From Winogradskya humida (GTDB lineage Bacteria; Actinomycetota; Actinomycetes; Mycobacteriales; Micromonosporaceae): 64,000 nt of DNA. Below are positions 8,426 through 17,095 of this stretch, piece by piece (position 1 is the stretch's first letter; the number at the start of each line of letters is the position of its first letter). The stretch is from the NCBI RefSeq assembly GCF_016862215.1, contig NZ_BOMN01000098.1, positions 21,660-85,659 of the forward strand, given 5' to 3'. The notes below the pieces were generated by a model. It was not told where the DNA came from. It did not search any database and was given only the letters and a program-made list of their open reading frames with translations. Position numbers and translations under genes: made by a program.

Positions 8426-9496
8426 TCAGTCTTCGATGCGGCAGGGGCCCGCCGCGGCTGACACACAGGTTTGTACGGGGATGCTGTCGCCGGCCTCGGC
8501 GACGGTGAGCGTCCCGTCGCGCAGGTCGCGGACGGCGCCCTCGCGCAGCGGGAGAACGCAGCTGAAGCAGATGCCCATCCGGCAGCCGGACGGCATCAGG
8601 ACGCCGGCGGCCTCACCGGCGTCGAGCAGCGGCACCGAGCCGTCGGTCTCGAGGACCGTGCCGGACTGCGTGAACGTGACCGTGCCGCCGCCACCGGCGC
8701 TGATCAGAGCGGGCCGGAAACGCTCGGTGACGAGCCGGTCCGCCTGGCCGGCGTCGGCCCAGTGCGCCTCCAGGTCGTCCAGCATCTCGTTGGGCCCGCA
8801 GGCCCAGGTCTGCCGGTCGAACAGGTCGGGGACCAGGTCGTCCAGGTCGGCGGGCTTGATCCGGCCATCGGTACGGGTGTGCCGCTCGACCAGCCGGATC
8901 CGTCCCTCGGCGGCGAGCGTGCGCAGCTCGGCGCCGAACACGACGGCCTCGTGGGTGCCGGCCGAGTGCACCACCACGACGTCGGACATCTCGTGCAGGG
9001 CGCTGCGCAGCATCCCCATGACGGGGGTGATGCCGCTGCCGGCCGTCACGAACAGCGCCTTGCCGGGGCGCGCCGCCGGCAGCTGGAACTCGCCGGTCGG
9101 GACGTCGAGGTGCAGCAGCATCCCGCGCCGGGCCCGGGTGAGCAGGTGGGTGCTGACCGCGCCGTCGGGCACGGCGTTCACGGTGATCGTGATCCGGCCG
9201 TCCTTGCGGGCGGGCGGGCTGGTGATGGAGTAGGAGCGCCAGAGGCGGACGCCGTCGACGTCGACTCCCACCCGTACATACTGGCCTGGCTCGTGCGGCA
9301 GCCAGCCGCGACCGGGCCGCAGCACCAGCGTGACGGCCCTGTCCGTTTCGGGACGAACCGCATCGACCCGGGCACGCAACACGTTCGCGTTGCGTAGCGG
9401 GGCGATCACGTCGAGGTAGTCGGCGGGGACCACCGGCGTGGTGATGAGTTCCACGACGCGCCAGGCGCCGGTCCGCAGGTTGCGTATAACAGCCAC
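8426..9496 (-). CDS. Ferredoxin reductase with C-terminal 2Fe-2S domain, desaturase electron donor
   Basis: A 356-residue soluble reductase. The N-terminal FAD-binding region contains RSYSIT, the NAD(P) domain contains VTAGSGITPVMGML and WACGPNEML, and the C-terminal plant-type ferredoxin domain has cysteines in PSGCRMGICFSC and VQTC. It should pass electrons from NAD(P)H through FAD and 2Fe-2S to the adjacent desaturase, as Rv3230c does for DesA3 in Mycobacterium. The start is the GTG at 9496; no strong ribosome-binding site is visible. It is first in a two-gene operon diverging from the PucR regulator. Confidence 0.9.
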   Translation of the reverse strand: MAVIRNLRTGAWRVVELITTPVVPADYLDVIAPLRNANVLRARVDAVRPETDRAVTLVLRPGRGWLPHEPGQYVRVGVDVDGVRLWRSYSITSPPARKDGRITITVNAVPDGAVSTHLLTRARRGMLLHLDVPTGEFQLPAARPGKALFVTAGSGITPVMGMLRSALHEMSDVVVVHSAGTHEAVVFGAELRTLAAEGRIRLVERHTRTDGRIKPADLDDLVPDLFDRQTWACGPNEMLDDLEAHWADAGQADRLVTERFRPALISAGGGGTVTFTQSGTVLETDGSVPLLDAGEAAGVLMPSGCRMGICFSCVLPLREGAVRDLRDGTLTVAEAGDSIPVQTCVSAAAGPCRIED

Positions 9497-9606
9497 ATAA
9501 CAAGGGTCCTGCGTTTCAGGGGTAGAGTCCTGACCACACGAAGTGAATTCAAGCGTGTTCTTTGTTCGTCCTGCACAAGATTCCGCGTTTAAACGGGAGT
9601 ATTGCC

Positions 9607-10809
9607 GTGACCGAGCCCCTCCCCGACGTCCGGAGCTACCGGCTCTCGCCGGACGTGGTCGCTCCGTTACGCGAACGGCTGTCGGATGTCGCGCTGCAGA
9701 CCATCGATGCGATCACGGCCGAGGTCCCGGCGTACACCGAGGCTTTCACCGGCCTGCTGGGCAGCAAGATCGAGCGGGCGGTCAAGGCGGCGCTGGGCAC
9801 GTTCCTCAATCTCGTGGCACGCGCGTACGGCCCCGATCCGCAGTCGCCCCTGGCCCCCGCACTCGAGGCGGCGTACGCCCTGGGCCGGGGTGAGGCCCGC
9901 AGCGGTCGCAGCCTGGACGCCCTGCTCGGTGCCTATCGGGTGGGGGCACGGGTCGCCTGGCACGAGCTGGCCGCGATCAGTGTCGGCGCGGGGCAGCCCG
10001 CCCCGATCATCGCGCACTTCGCCGAGCTGGTCTTCGCCTACATCGACGAGCTGTCCGCGGCGAGCGTGGCCGGGCACGCCGACGAGCTGGCCTCCACCGG
10101 CCGGGCCCGGCTGCGCCACCTGGAGCAGCTCGCGCGCGCACTGCTCGCGGGCGAGGCCGAGCAGAGCCTGATCGCGGCGGCCGAGCGCGCCGACTGGGCA
10201 CCCCCGCAGTCGCTGACGGCGGTGCTGGTGCCCGAGCACGCCGCGCGTACGGTCGTCGATCTGCTCGACGGCCGGACCCTGCAGCTGAGCGAGGCAGGTC
10301 CGGGGGTGCAGGATTTCTCGCTGCTGCTCGTTCCCGACGCGCACGGCACGTCGCGGGCGGCCGTCACCGGTCTGCTGCGCGGGCAGAGTGCGGTGGTCGG
10401 CCCGGCCCGCCCGTGGACGCAGGTGCGGGCGTCGTTCGACCGCGCGGTGCGCACGATGCAGATCCCGGGGCTCTCGCCGGCCGGGCGGGTCGTCGACACC
10501 GAGGACCACCTCGCCGTCCTGGTGCTCACGGCCGACCCGCAGGCCCTCGCCGACCTGCGTGCGAAGGTGCTGGCGCCGCTCGCCGGCGGCCCGGATCTCG
10601 CCGCCGCGAAGCTGGTCGAGACGCTGCGCAGCTGGCTGATGCACCAGGGGCGGCGCGAGGACGTGGCGGCGGAGCTGTTCATCCACCCGCAGACCGTGCG
10701 CTATCGCATGACCCGGCTGCGGGAGCTCTACGGCGAACGGTTGCGCGACCCGGAGTGGCTGTCCGCGCTCACCATCGCACTGGCGGCGCCGTCCGCACCG
10801 TCACCGTGA
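9607..10809 (+). CDS. PucR/CdaR-family transcriptional regulator
   Basis: A 400-residue regulator. The C-terminal PucR-type helix-turn-helix is clear (AAELFIHPQTVRYRMTRLRELYGERL, about 353-380). The N-terminal part (about 20-170) is helical and resembles RsbR-like/GGDEF-related sensor regions in this family. The GTG at 9607 is preferred because GGGAG lies 8 bases upstream; an in-frame TTG at 9562 would add 15 residues. It diverges from the desaturase/reductase operon, so control of membrane lipid desaturation is the obvious inference. Its last 41 bases overlap the convergent ATPase gene. Confidence 0.85.
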   Translation: MTEPLPDVRSYRLSPDVVAPLRERLSDVALQTIDAITAEVPAYTEAFTGLLGSKIERAVKAALGTFLNLVARAYGPDPQSPLAPALEAAYALGRGEARSGRSLDALLGAYRVGARVAWHELAAISVGAGQPAPIIAHFAELVFAYIDELSAASVAGHADELASTGRARLRHLEQLARALLAGEAEQSLIAAAERADWAPPQSLTAVLVPEHAARTVVDLLDGRTLQLSEAGPGVQDFSLLLVPDAHGTSRAAVTGLLRGQSAVVGPARPWTQVRASFDRAVRTMQIPGLSPAGRVVDTEDHLAVLVLTADPQALADLRAKVLAPLAGGPDLAAAKLVETLRSWLMHQGRREDVAAELFIHPQTVRYRMTRLRELYGERLRDPEWLSALTIALAAPSAPSP

Positions 10810-11185
10810 ACCAGACGACCTTGCCCTGAGCCTCCTGCCGCCACCCCCACCGGGCGGCGAGCGCCTCGACGAGCAGCAGCCCGCGGCCACCGAGCGCCCG
10901 GGGCTGCTGCTCGGCCACCGCCGGCGGCAACGAGCTGGAATCACCGACCTCGACGCGGACGAACTCGTCGGCCAGGGCCAGGGTCAGGTCACCCGGCGGC
11001 GGCGCGTGCTTGACGGCGTTGGCGACGAGTTCACTGGTGAGCAGAACGGCGATGTCGACGGTGTCCGGCGGCAATCGCCACCGGGTCAGTTGCGCGGTGA
11101 CGAATTCCCGCCCGGCAGCGCCGGCACCGGAGTCGTCGGGAAGGGTCAGCCGGGTTATGTGCTCGTCCGTTGGTGAAGGCAACAT
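10769..11185 (-). CDS. Small GHKL ATPase, anti-sigma/RsbW-like regulatory kinase
   Basis: A 138-residue protein consisting of one HATPase_c_2 domain: TSELVANAVKHAPPPGDL (N box), EVGDSSSLPP (G1-like) and ALGGRGLLLVEALAARWGW (G2). Such stand-alone domains phosphorylate anti-sigma antagonists in the RsbW/SpoIIAB manner. The ATG at 11185 starts MLPSPTDEH; the longer open frame upstream translates the repeat-rich intergenic DNA and is not believable. No partner antagonist or sigma gene is adjacent. It overlaps the end of the convergent PucR gene by 41 bp. Confidence 0.82.
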   Translation of the reverse strand: MLPSPTDEHITRLTLPDDSGAGAAGREFVTAQLTRWRLPPDTVDIAVLLTSELVANAVKHAPPPGDLTLALADEFVRVEVGDSSSLPPAVAEQQPRALGGRGLLLVEALAARWGWRQEAQGKVVWFTVTVRTAPPVRW

Positions 11186-11591
11186 GGGTCCCGCGGACTC
11201 GGCAGCCGACGAGGGGTGGCCTGCCGCTGACACACCCTCCGGGCGACTCCGGAAAACTCCGGTGCCGCACCTGACAAGTGTCCCACCGCGCACCGGGGAC
11301 CGCATTTCGCCTTTGCCGGGAAAAGCCGCGGCGGCCCACCGAACCGGTTGGGCCGCCGCGCGACATTTCGGGGCAACATTTCGCCGCGGTATTTTCTCAG
11401 CAACCGAGGTTGAGCGCGAACGCGGTTGAACGCGAACACGGTGGAGGCATACACGGTGGAGGCAAAAGCGGTGAGGCAAACGCGGTTGGGGCAAATGCTG
11501 TGGGGCAAACATTTGCTGCAATCGGGGCGGTCGATGACGAAACCCGACACTACGAGCCTAACACGAAAAAATTGATCGAATCCGAAATCGG

Positions 11592-11631
11592 CCGGTGCGC
11601 GAGCATTAAAACCGGTGCGCGGGCATTAAAA
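11592..11631. repeat. Two tandem 20-bp repeats
   Basis: Copies at 11592-11611 and 11612-11631 differ at one base (11602 versus 11622). On the minus strand each begins TTTTAATG, so the first T-run falls immediately after the P450 terminator stem. Confidence 0.85.
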
Positions 11632-11672
11632 CGCCGCTGCGAATTCCACGGGGGAAGAACTCGCAACGGCGT
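11631..11672 (-). terminator. Terminator of the P450 gene, with T-run
   Basis: A 12-bp stem (11661-11672 with 11631-11642) with a single G-T wobble and an 18-base loop lies 5 bases after the P450 stop. On the minus strand it is followed at once by TTTT, the classical intrinsic layout that is uncommon in this high-GC DNA. Confidence 0.78.
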
Positions 11673-11676
11673 GTCC

Positions 11677-12879
11677 TCAATGTAGAGCCCCCCGCTGCCG
11701 CTGTCCAGCCTCCGCGGCCCGCACGGGCAATGATCGCAGCGCACGGGACCGGAAGGACGGCCGCCAGCCGAGCTCGCCGACCGGCACCGCGAGCTGCAGA
11801 TCGGGAAGCCGGCGCAGCACCGCACCGATGGCCTCCTCGGCTTCGATCCGGGCGAGCGGGGCACCAAGGCAGTAATGAATGCCGTGCCCCAATGACAACT
11901 GCCCGGACGTGTCGCGCGTGAGGTCCAGCGTGCCGGGATCGGGCCACCGCGCCGGATCCCGGTCGGCCGAGGCGATGGCGATCAGCACGGTGTCGCCGGC
12001 CGGTATGCGTACCCCGCCGATCTCCAGGTCCTGCTTGGGAAAGCGCCGCAACGACACCGGCGCGGGTGGCTCGAACCGCATCAACTCCCGCACGGCCCCG
12101 GGCAGCAGCCCCGGATCGGCCCGCAGAGCCGCCCATTGCGCCGGATGCCGCAGCAGGGTGAGCAGCGAGAGCCCGATCAGATTGGCGGAATTCTCGTAGC
12201 CCGCGATGATCGTCAGGAATGCGAGCGAGGTCAGCTCGTCCTCGCTCAAGCGGTCGTCCTCGTCGCGGGCCGCGATCAGGGCGGAGAGAATGTCATCCCC
12301 CGGCCGGCTCCGCTTGTCCTCGATGAGCCGCCCGAGAAATTCCTGAATCTCCAGCACTGCCCGGCCGGCGGCCTTCGGGTCGTCCTTCGGCGGTGCCAGC
12401 AGGACAGCGGCCCAGTTCTTCAGCTCCCCGCGCTGCTGCCCGGGAATGCCGAGCACGTCACAGATCACCGCGACCGGCAGCGGCGCGAATGCCCTGACCA
12501 GATCCCCCTGCCCGGCGGCGACAACGGGCTCCAGCAACGCATCGGCGACCTGCGCGATCCCGGGCCGCAGAAGCTCCATCCGACGTGGTGTGAAAGCCGA
12601 CGAAACCAGCCGGCGCAGCCGCGTGTGGTCCGGCGGATCCATGTTCAGCAGATTCGCGTCGAGCGCGGGCGGCAATCCGAAACCCTTCCAGGCACCGGGC
12701 CCGGCGTGGGCCTTGCTCAGCGAGAGCCGGGGGTCGGCCAGCGCCGCCCGCGCATCGTCATAACGGGTCACGATCCACGCGGAACTGCCGTCCGGAAGCA
12801 CGAATTGGTGAACCGGTCCGTCCTCCCGCAACTGCGCATAAACAGCGTGCGGATCAGAGACGATAGCTGCCGGCAACAT
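11677..12879 (-). CDS. Cytochrome P450
   Basis: A soluble bacterial P450 of 400 residues. The I-helix motif IAGYENSAN replaces the usual AG-x-E/D-T threonine with Asn-Ser. The EXXR motif is ELMR, and the haem-cysteine loop is LSLGHGIHYCLG (Cys about 338), with Leu in place of the usual Phe. The start is uncertain: ATG at 12879 gives a standard length; GTGs at 12894 and 12927 are possible. It lies 121 bases downstream of the oxidoreductase gene on the same strand. The substrate cannot be predicted; there is no biosynthetic cluster around it and no dedicated ferredoxin gene. Confidence 0.9.
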   Translation of the reverse strand: MLPAAIVSDPHAVYAQLREDGPVHQFVLPDGSSAWIVTRYDDARAALADPRLSLSKAHAGPGAWKGFGLPPALDANLLNMDPPDHTRLRRLVSSAFTPRRMELLRPGIAQVADALLEPVVAAGQGDLVRAFAPLPVAVICDVLGIPGQQRGELKNWAAVLLAPPKDDPKAAGRAVLEIQEFLGRLIEDKRSRPGDDILSALIAARDEDDRLSEDELTSLAFLTIIAGYENSANLIGLSLLTLLRHPAQWAALRADPGLLPGAVRELMRFEPPAPVSLRRFPKQDLEIGGVRIPAGDTVLIAIASADRDPARWPDPGTLDLTRDTSGQLSLGHGIHYCLGAPLARIEAEEAIGAVLRRLPDLQLAVPVGELGWRPSFRSRALRSLPVRAAEAGQRQRGALH

Positions 12880-13000
12880 TCTTTCGGTACGCACAACGTG
12901 CAATTCAACCGCAAATGCCGCGTCCACGCATCCTCGCCGATCCACTGCCTGGTCCGGGCCATACGCTGCTGCCGGGCGATGGCTCATTCCCCGCGGATGG

Positions 13001-13885
13001 TCAGCTTTCCCCCGGGTGCCCGGTCTCGCTCTCGGCCTGCGCGGCGGCCGCGTCCGCGAGTGCGTAACTGCGCCGGTGGACGATCCGCACCCCACGCTCG
13101 GTGACCCAGCGCGCGACCTCCGCGAGGGACTTCCGGGTCTGCTCGCCGCCTGTGGAGTACGGGATCCCCAGCTCGAACGCAGCGTCGTCGGCGATGGTGA
13201 TGATCCGTCCCTTGCCGCCGAGCAGCTCGATCGATCCCGGCAGCTGTCCGTGCCCGGCCGCGTCGTAGACCGCGTCGATGTGTCCTGCCGCGACGAGGCG
13301 GGCTCGGTGGGGCCAGCCCTCGCCGTACAGGATCGGCACGACGCCCAGCGCCCGCAGGTCGTCGTGGTGGCGGGCCCCGGCGGTGCCGATGACCGTGACC
13401 CCCTTGGCAAGCGCGACCTGGGCCGCGAACCGGCCGGTTGTCCCGCTGGCACCGTGGATCAGCAACGTCTCCCCCGCGCGGACCGCCAGCCGGTCGAGGT
13501 CGCGGACCGCCGCGGCACCGGCGATCGGCAGCGTCGCCGCGTCGGCCCACGAGAGCCCGGCGGGTTTCGGCGCGAGGTTGGTGGCCAGCGCGAACTCGGC
13601 GTACGCGCCGGCGTCCGCCCAGCCGAACACCTCCTCGCCGACCTCGAAGCCCGCGTCCACCCCGGCGGCGTCGACGATGCCCGCCAGTTCCAGGCCGGGC
13701 GTGTGCGGCATGGTGACCGGGAAGACGTGCCGGAGCGCGCCGCTGCGGATCTTCCAGTCGATCGGGTTGATTCCGGCGGCGCGGACTTTGACGCGTACCT
13801 GTAGCGGTCCTGGTTCTGGAATGTCGATCTCGGAGATCCGCAGGACCTCGGTGCCGCCGTACTCGGTGAAGGTGATCGCTCGCAT
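13001..13885 (-). CDS. Zinc-independent MDR-family NADP oxidoreductase (quinone reductase type)
   Basis: A 294-residue medium-chain reductase. The GroES-like N-terminus has AAGINPIDWKIRSG and PGLELAGIV; the nucleotide-binding core has LLIHGASGTTGRFAAQVALAKG. No structural or catalytic zinc cysteines are present, as in quinone/enoyl reductases. Family members reduce quinones or conjugated carbonyls with NADPH. The ATG at 13885 opens MRAITFTEYGGTEVL. It diverges from the LuxR-type regulator gene at 14024, with tandem repeats between them. Confidence 0.88.
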   Translation of the reverse strand: MRAITFTEYGGTEVLRISEIDIPEPGPLQVRVKVRAAGINPIDWKIRSGALRHVFPVTMPHTPGLELAGIVDAAGVDAGFEVGEEVFGWADAGAYAEFALATNLAPKPAGLSWADAATLPIAGAAAVRDLDRLAVRAGETLLIHGASGTTGRFAAQVALAKGVTVIGTAGARHHDDLRALGVVPILYGEGWPHRARLVAAGHIDAVYDAAGHGQLPGSIELLGGKGRIITIADDAAFELGIPYSTGGEQTRKSLAEVARWVTERGVRIVHRRSYALADAAAAQAESETGHPGES

Positions 13886-13955
13886 GGGATTTCCTGACGC
13901 CGGAGTTGTTTCGACGCCGGGAAGTCAACTCGCCGGGCGGGCGCGGCAGCCCACT

Positions 13956-13988
13956 CGAAGGAGCAGCGTCCACTACCCGAAGGAGCAG
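13956..13988. promoter_or_regulatory. Direct repeats in the divergent oxidoreductase/LuxR promoter region
   Basis: CGAAGGAGCAG occurs at 13956-13966 and again at 13978-13988, 22 bp apart (two helical turns) and on one face of the helix. This is the sort of spacing used by dimeric activators. It is a candidate operator for the LuxR-type regulator starting at 14024; the assignment is inference. Confidence 0.4.
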
Positions 13989-14023
13989 TCCCCCGGCCCG
14001 CCGGCCTGCCTACCCTGGTTGCC

Positions 14024-15310
14024 ATGGACGCCTGCTGGTCGGACCCGCGCCACGTGCTCGACGTCGTCGAACGGTTGCTGGCGGTCCCGCGCGCGGACCT
14101 GTACGAGTTGTTCACCGCCGAGCTGGAAAAGCTCATCCCGCACCACGCCACCGCGATCCAGACCGGCGACTGCGCCCGCAGCCCCCTGGCGGTAGCGGGT
14201 GACCCGGCGATCACGGAAGCGGTCACCAGCGCGGAACTGCTCCGCCTGTCCGAACGCGCAGAAGGACACGCAGAAGTCGGCGGCGCCCTCCTGATCGATG
14301 CTGTCCTCGCAGGCGCCGAACGCCGCCTCGTCCTGCTCGCCTCGGCCCGGTCACTGCTGGTGATAGTCCCCGAGGACCCCGAACCACCGGCCGCCGCCCT
14401 GGACGTGGCTGCCCGGTTGTGGCGCGTCCTCAGCACGGACCAGGGCAAACGTGCGACCGCTCAGACCCCGGACCTGCTGGCGGGCAACCTGGCAGCGGCC
14501 GCCGCCCGGGCCCGGACGATCACCGATCTCGGCCAGAGCTGGTCGACCACCCTCACGAGCCTGCTGGCGGTGCTCCGATCGGCCCGCCTCACCGACCCGG
14601 TGGCGCGCAGGACAGCCACCGATCTCGCCGCCGAAGCCCTCATCGAGCTCAAGGCCGTGGCCGACCGCGACCAGGAGCTCTCCGCGGAACCGGCGAGCGC
14701 GTCGTTCGCCGCCCTGGAGGACCAGCTCGCCCCGCTCGTCCGTCACACGCACATCGACATCACCCTGGCCGGTTCCGCGGAGGACGGCTTGATCCCGCAG
14801 GACATCGCGCACACCGCCCGCGCGGTGACCCGGGGCCTCGTGCTCGCCGCGATCGACCGGCCGAGGACCACCCGCATCCGGGCGTCCTGGCGCCTCGGAA
14901 GCCAGGCACTGCACATCACGGTCCGCGACGACAGCACCGACGGGAGCGGCCCGGCCCACGACATGAGCGGCTCAGCCCACGACGTGAGCGGACCGGCCCA
15001 CGACGTGATCCGGCGGCTCGCGGCGCTCGGAGGCGGCTGGGAGGTCGATGCCGTCCCCGGGTGGGGAACCACGGTGACCGCGAGCCTCCCGCTGGGCATC
15101 GAGGCGCCGGCGGACATACGCCCCCTCGACCGGCTCAATCCGCGGGAGCTGGAGGTGCTCGCGGGGATCACCCAGGGCCTGCGGAACCGTGCGATCGCCG
15201 AGCGTCTTCAACTCAGCGAGCACACGGTCAAGTTCCACGTCCGCAACATCCTCGACAAGCTCCAGGTGAGCTCCCGCGGCGAAGCGGCCGCCCTGAGTTT
15301 CAGGCGGTGA
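14024..15310 (+). CDS. LuxR-type regulator with fused histidine-kinase-like ATPase region
   Basis: A 428-residue protein. A GAF-like N-terminal region leads to a degenerate kinase-like stretch: ATDLAAEALIELKAVADRDQELS (about 205-225), then a GHKL-like ATPase region ending GGGWEVDAVPGWGTTVTASLPL. The C-terminus is a full LuxR DNA-binding domain (LNPRELEVLAGITQGLRNRAIAERLQLSEHTVKFHVRNILDKL, about 373-417). Sensor and output therefore sit in one chain without a receiver domain. An insert of three 7-residue repeats (SGPAHDM/SGSAHDV/SGPAHDV) interrupts the ATPase region. It probably controls the divergent oxidoreductase gene. The stop overlaps the convergent LLM gene by 11 bp. Confidence 0.82.
   Translation: MDACWSDPRHVLDVVERLLAVPRADLYELFTAELEKLIPHHATAIQTGDCARSPLAVAGDPAITEAVTSAELLRLSERAEGHAEVGGALLIDAVLAGAERRLVLLASARSLLVIVPEDPEPPAAALDVAARLWRVLSTDQGKRATAQTPDLLAGNLAAAAARARTITDLGQSWSTTLTSLLAVLRSARLTDPVARRTATDLAAEALIELKAVADRDQELSAEPASASFAALEDQLAPLVRHTHIDITLAGSAEDGLIPQDIAHTARAVTRGLVLAAIDRPRTTRIRASWRLGSQALHITVRDDSTDGSGPAHDMSGSAHDVSGPAHDVIRRLAALGGGWEVDAVPGWGTTVTASLPLGIEAPADIRPLDRLNPRELEVLAGITQGLRNRAIAERLQLSEHTVKFHVRNILDKLQVSSRGEAAALSFRR
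14945..15007 (+). repeat. Three tandem 21-bp repeats inside the LuxR-type gene
   Basis: Units at 14945-14965, 14966-14986 and 14987-15007 encode SGPAHDM, SGSAHDV and SGPAHDV in frame. Length variation in 21-bp steps would preserve the reading frame. Confidence 0.85.
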
Positions 15311-16175
15311 GCGCGGCGAGCGTCCGCCATTGCCGTAGTGGCAGCTCGCCGGGCAGCGCCCCGATCACGCTCAGGCAGACGTGGTCGGCACCGGCGTCGA
15401 GGTGCTCCCGGACGCGCTGCCCGATCTCGTCGACGCCGCCGCGGGCCACGAGATCGTCGACGAGACCGTCCGGGCCGGCGCTCAGGTCGTACCCCAGGGA
15501 TCGCAGCATTTCTGCCCGATTGGGCAGGGCCTCCACGACGTATTGGCGGGCTGCGGCCCGGTCCTCGACCCGCTCGCCCACGCCGGTGCGGTCGGCCGGG
15601 AGGACGGGCAGCACCACGCCGAGGAACGCCGCCGGACCCATCAGTGCCCGCGCCATCCGGGTGTGCCCGACCGGCATCCCCATCGGCAACGCGCCGTCGG
15701 CGTGCGAGGCGGCCAGCCCGAGCATTCCCGGCCCGACCGCCCCGAGCACGCGCGGTGGCCGCTTCTCGGCGTTCGGCGGGCCGAACGACACCTCGTCCAG
15801 CCGCTCGAGGTAGGCGCGCATCGTCGGCAGGCGCGGCCCGAACGGGAGCCCGCGCATCTCGCTCACCGTCCACGGATGCCCGACACCGAGACCCAGCAGA
15901 AAACGCGGGCCGTACGCCTCGTGCAGCGTCCGCTGTGCCTGCACCATCACGGTGGCGTCCCGGCCGTGGATGCTCGCCACGCCCGTCGCCACCGTGATCG
16001 CGCTCGTCGCGGACAGCACGAGCGTCGCCTGGGTCAGCGCCTCGCGGCCGAACAGCTCACCGAGCCACAGCGCCGAGTATCCGAGCTGTTCGAGCTCGGC
16101 CGCGGCGCGCAGGGCGGACGACAGGCGTACCTGATCGAATTGATTGGTCCAGATGCCGACCCGCCCGATCTCCAT
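15300..16175 (-). CDS. LLM-class flavin/F420-dependent oxidoreductase
   Basis: A 291-residue luciferase-like TIM-barrel protein. Visible family features are the N-terminal strand RVGIWTNQF, LGYSALWLGE, the central VQAQRTLHEAYGPRFLLGLGVGHPWTV, and a C-terminal HLDAGADHVCLSVIG. Members of this actinobacterial subfamily (TIGR03620-type in my recollection) use coenzyme F420 rather than FMN. Substrate unknown. It is 9 bases downstream of the decayed alcohol dehydrogenase gene on the same strand and probably shared its promoter. Its end overlaps the convergent LuxR gene by 11 bp. Confidence 0.85.
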   Translation of the reverse strand: MEIGRVGIWTNQFDQVRLSSALRAAAELEQLGYSALWLGELFGREALTQATLVLSATSAITVATGVASIHGRDATVMVQAQRTLHEAYGPRFLLGLGVGHPWTVSEMRGLPFGPRLPTMRAYLERLDEVSFGPPNAEKRPPRVLGAVGPGMLGLAASHADGALPMGMPVGHTRMARALMGPAAFLGVVLPVLPADRTGVGERVEDRAAARQYVVEALPNRAEMLRSLGYDLSAGPDGLVDDLVARGGVDEIGQRVREHLDAGADHVCLSVIGALPGELPLRQWRTLAALTA

Positions 16176-16184
16176 CCGCTCAGA

Positions 16185-17073
16185 TTAGGCGTCTTCTGTT
16201 ACGTCGAGGACGAACCGGTACCGCACATCGTTGCGGCGCAGGCGGTCCATGGCCTCGTTGACGTCGGCCAGGGCGACGATCTCGATGTCCGCGGTGACGC
16301 CGTGCTCCGCGCAGAAGTCGAGCATCTCCTGCGTGCCCTTCGTTCCCGCACTGCCGGCGGAGGCGAAGCTCTTGCGGCCGACGAGCAGGCTCATCGGGTC
16401 GACCGTCCAGCTGCCCGGGATGCCGAGCACGCACAGGGTGCCGTCGAGGCCGAGCGCCCGCAGGTACGGGTTGGGGTCGTGCGCGCCTGACGCCGTGTCG
16501 AGGATGAACGCGAAGCGGCCCTTCTGAGCCTCCATCGCGCTCGCGTCGCTGGAGACGACGACCTCGTCCGCGCCGAGCTCCAGTGCGGCCGCCTGTTTCG
16601 CGGGCGAGGTGGTGAACACCGCGACGCGGGCGCCGAGGGCCTTGGCGAGCTTGACCGCGAGGTGACCGAGCCCGCCGAGCCCGACCACGCCGACGAGCAT
16701 GCCCGGGCCGGCGTTCCAGCGGCGCAACGGTTCCCAGACGGTGACGCCGGCGCACATCAACGGGGCTGCCGCGGCCGGGTCGAGCCCGTCGGGCAGGTGA
16801 TAGGTGAACGCCTCGCGGACCACGTACTCGCGTGAATACGCACCCCGGGTGACACTGCCGTCCTGCCGGTCGATCCCGCCGTACGTGGTGGTCGGGAACG
16901 AACGGCGTCCCCTCGTCGCTCGCGCCGTCGACGGCGTGCACGTCGGAGTGGCAGAGGCCGCAGTAGGTGACAGTGACTGCCACGTCGTCGGGCCGCAGGT
17001 CACGGCGCTCGAACTGCCACGGGCGCAGCTCGTCGCCGGGCTTGTGCAGGGCATATCCGGATGTCTGACGCAT
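16185..17073 (-). pseudogene. Decayed zinc-dependent alcohol dehydrogenase (internal deletion plus frameshift)
   Basis: The N-terminal part, in one frame, reads MRQTSGYALHKPGDELRP through the catalytic-zinc region TVTYCGLCHSDVHAVDG to FVPDH. The rest, from TTYGGIDRQDGSVTRGAYS to the C-terminal DVRYRFVLDVTEDA, lies in another frame that ends at the TAA at 16185. Compared with intact AdhC/YahK-type dehydrogenases, roughly 60 residues are missing at the junction near 16890: the GHE motif and the four-cysteine structural zinc loop. The nucleotide-binding core (VGVVGLGGLGHLAVKLAKALGA) is intact but out of frame. A functional enzyme cannot be made from this sequence. Confidence 0.85.
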
Positions 17074-17095
17074 GCGCGTTGCCTTTCGACGGAGG

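Larger units (their letters stand above)
11186..11676. other. Non-coding 491-bp region with degenerate short repeats
   Basis: No credible gene lies between the GHKL ATPase start and the P450 stop. From about 11410 to 11515 the plus strand holds seven or so degenerate 13-15 base units of the type (A/G)AACGCGGTTGAGGC, for example near 11419, 11433, 11448, 11463, 11477 and 11492. It also contains a 2 x 20-bp tandem repeat (11592-11631) and the P450 terminator. It is noticeably more A/T-rich than its surroundings around 11540-11630. The ATPase promoter must lie within it. Confidence 0.6.
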
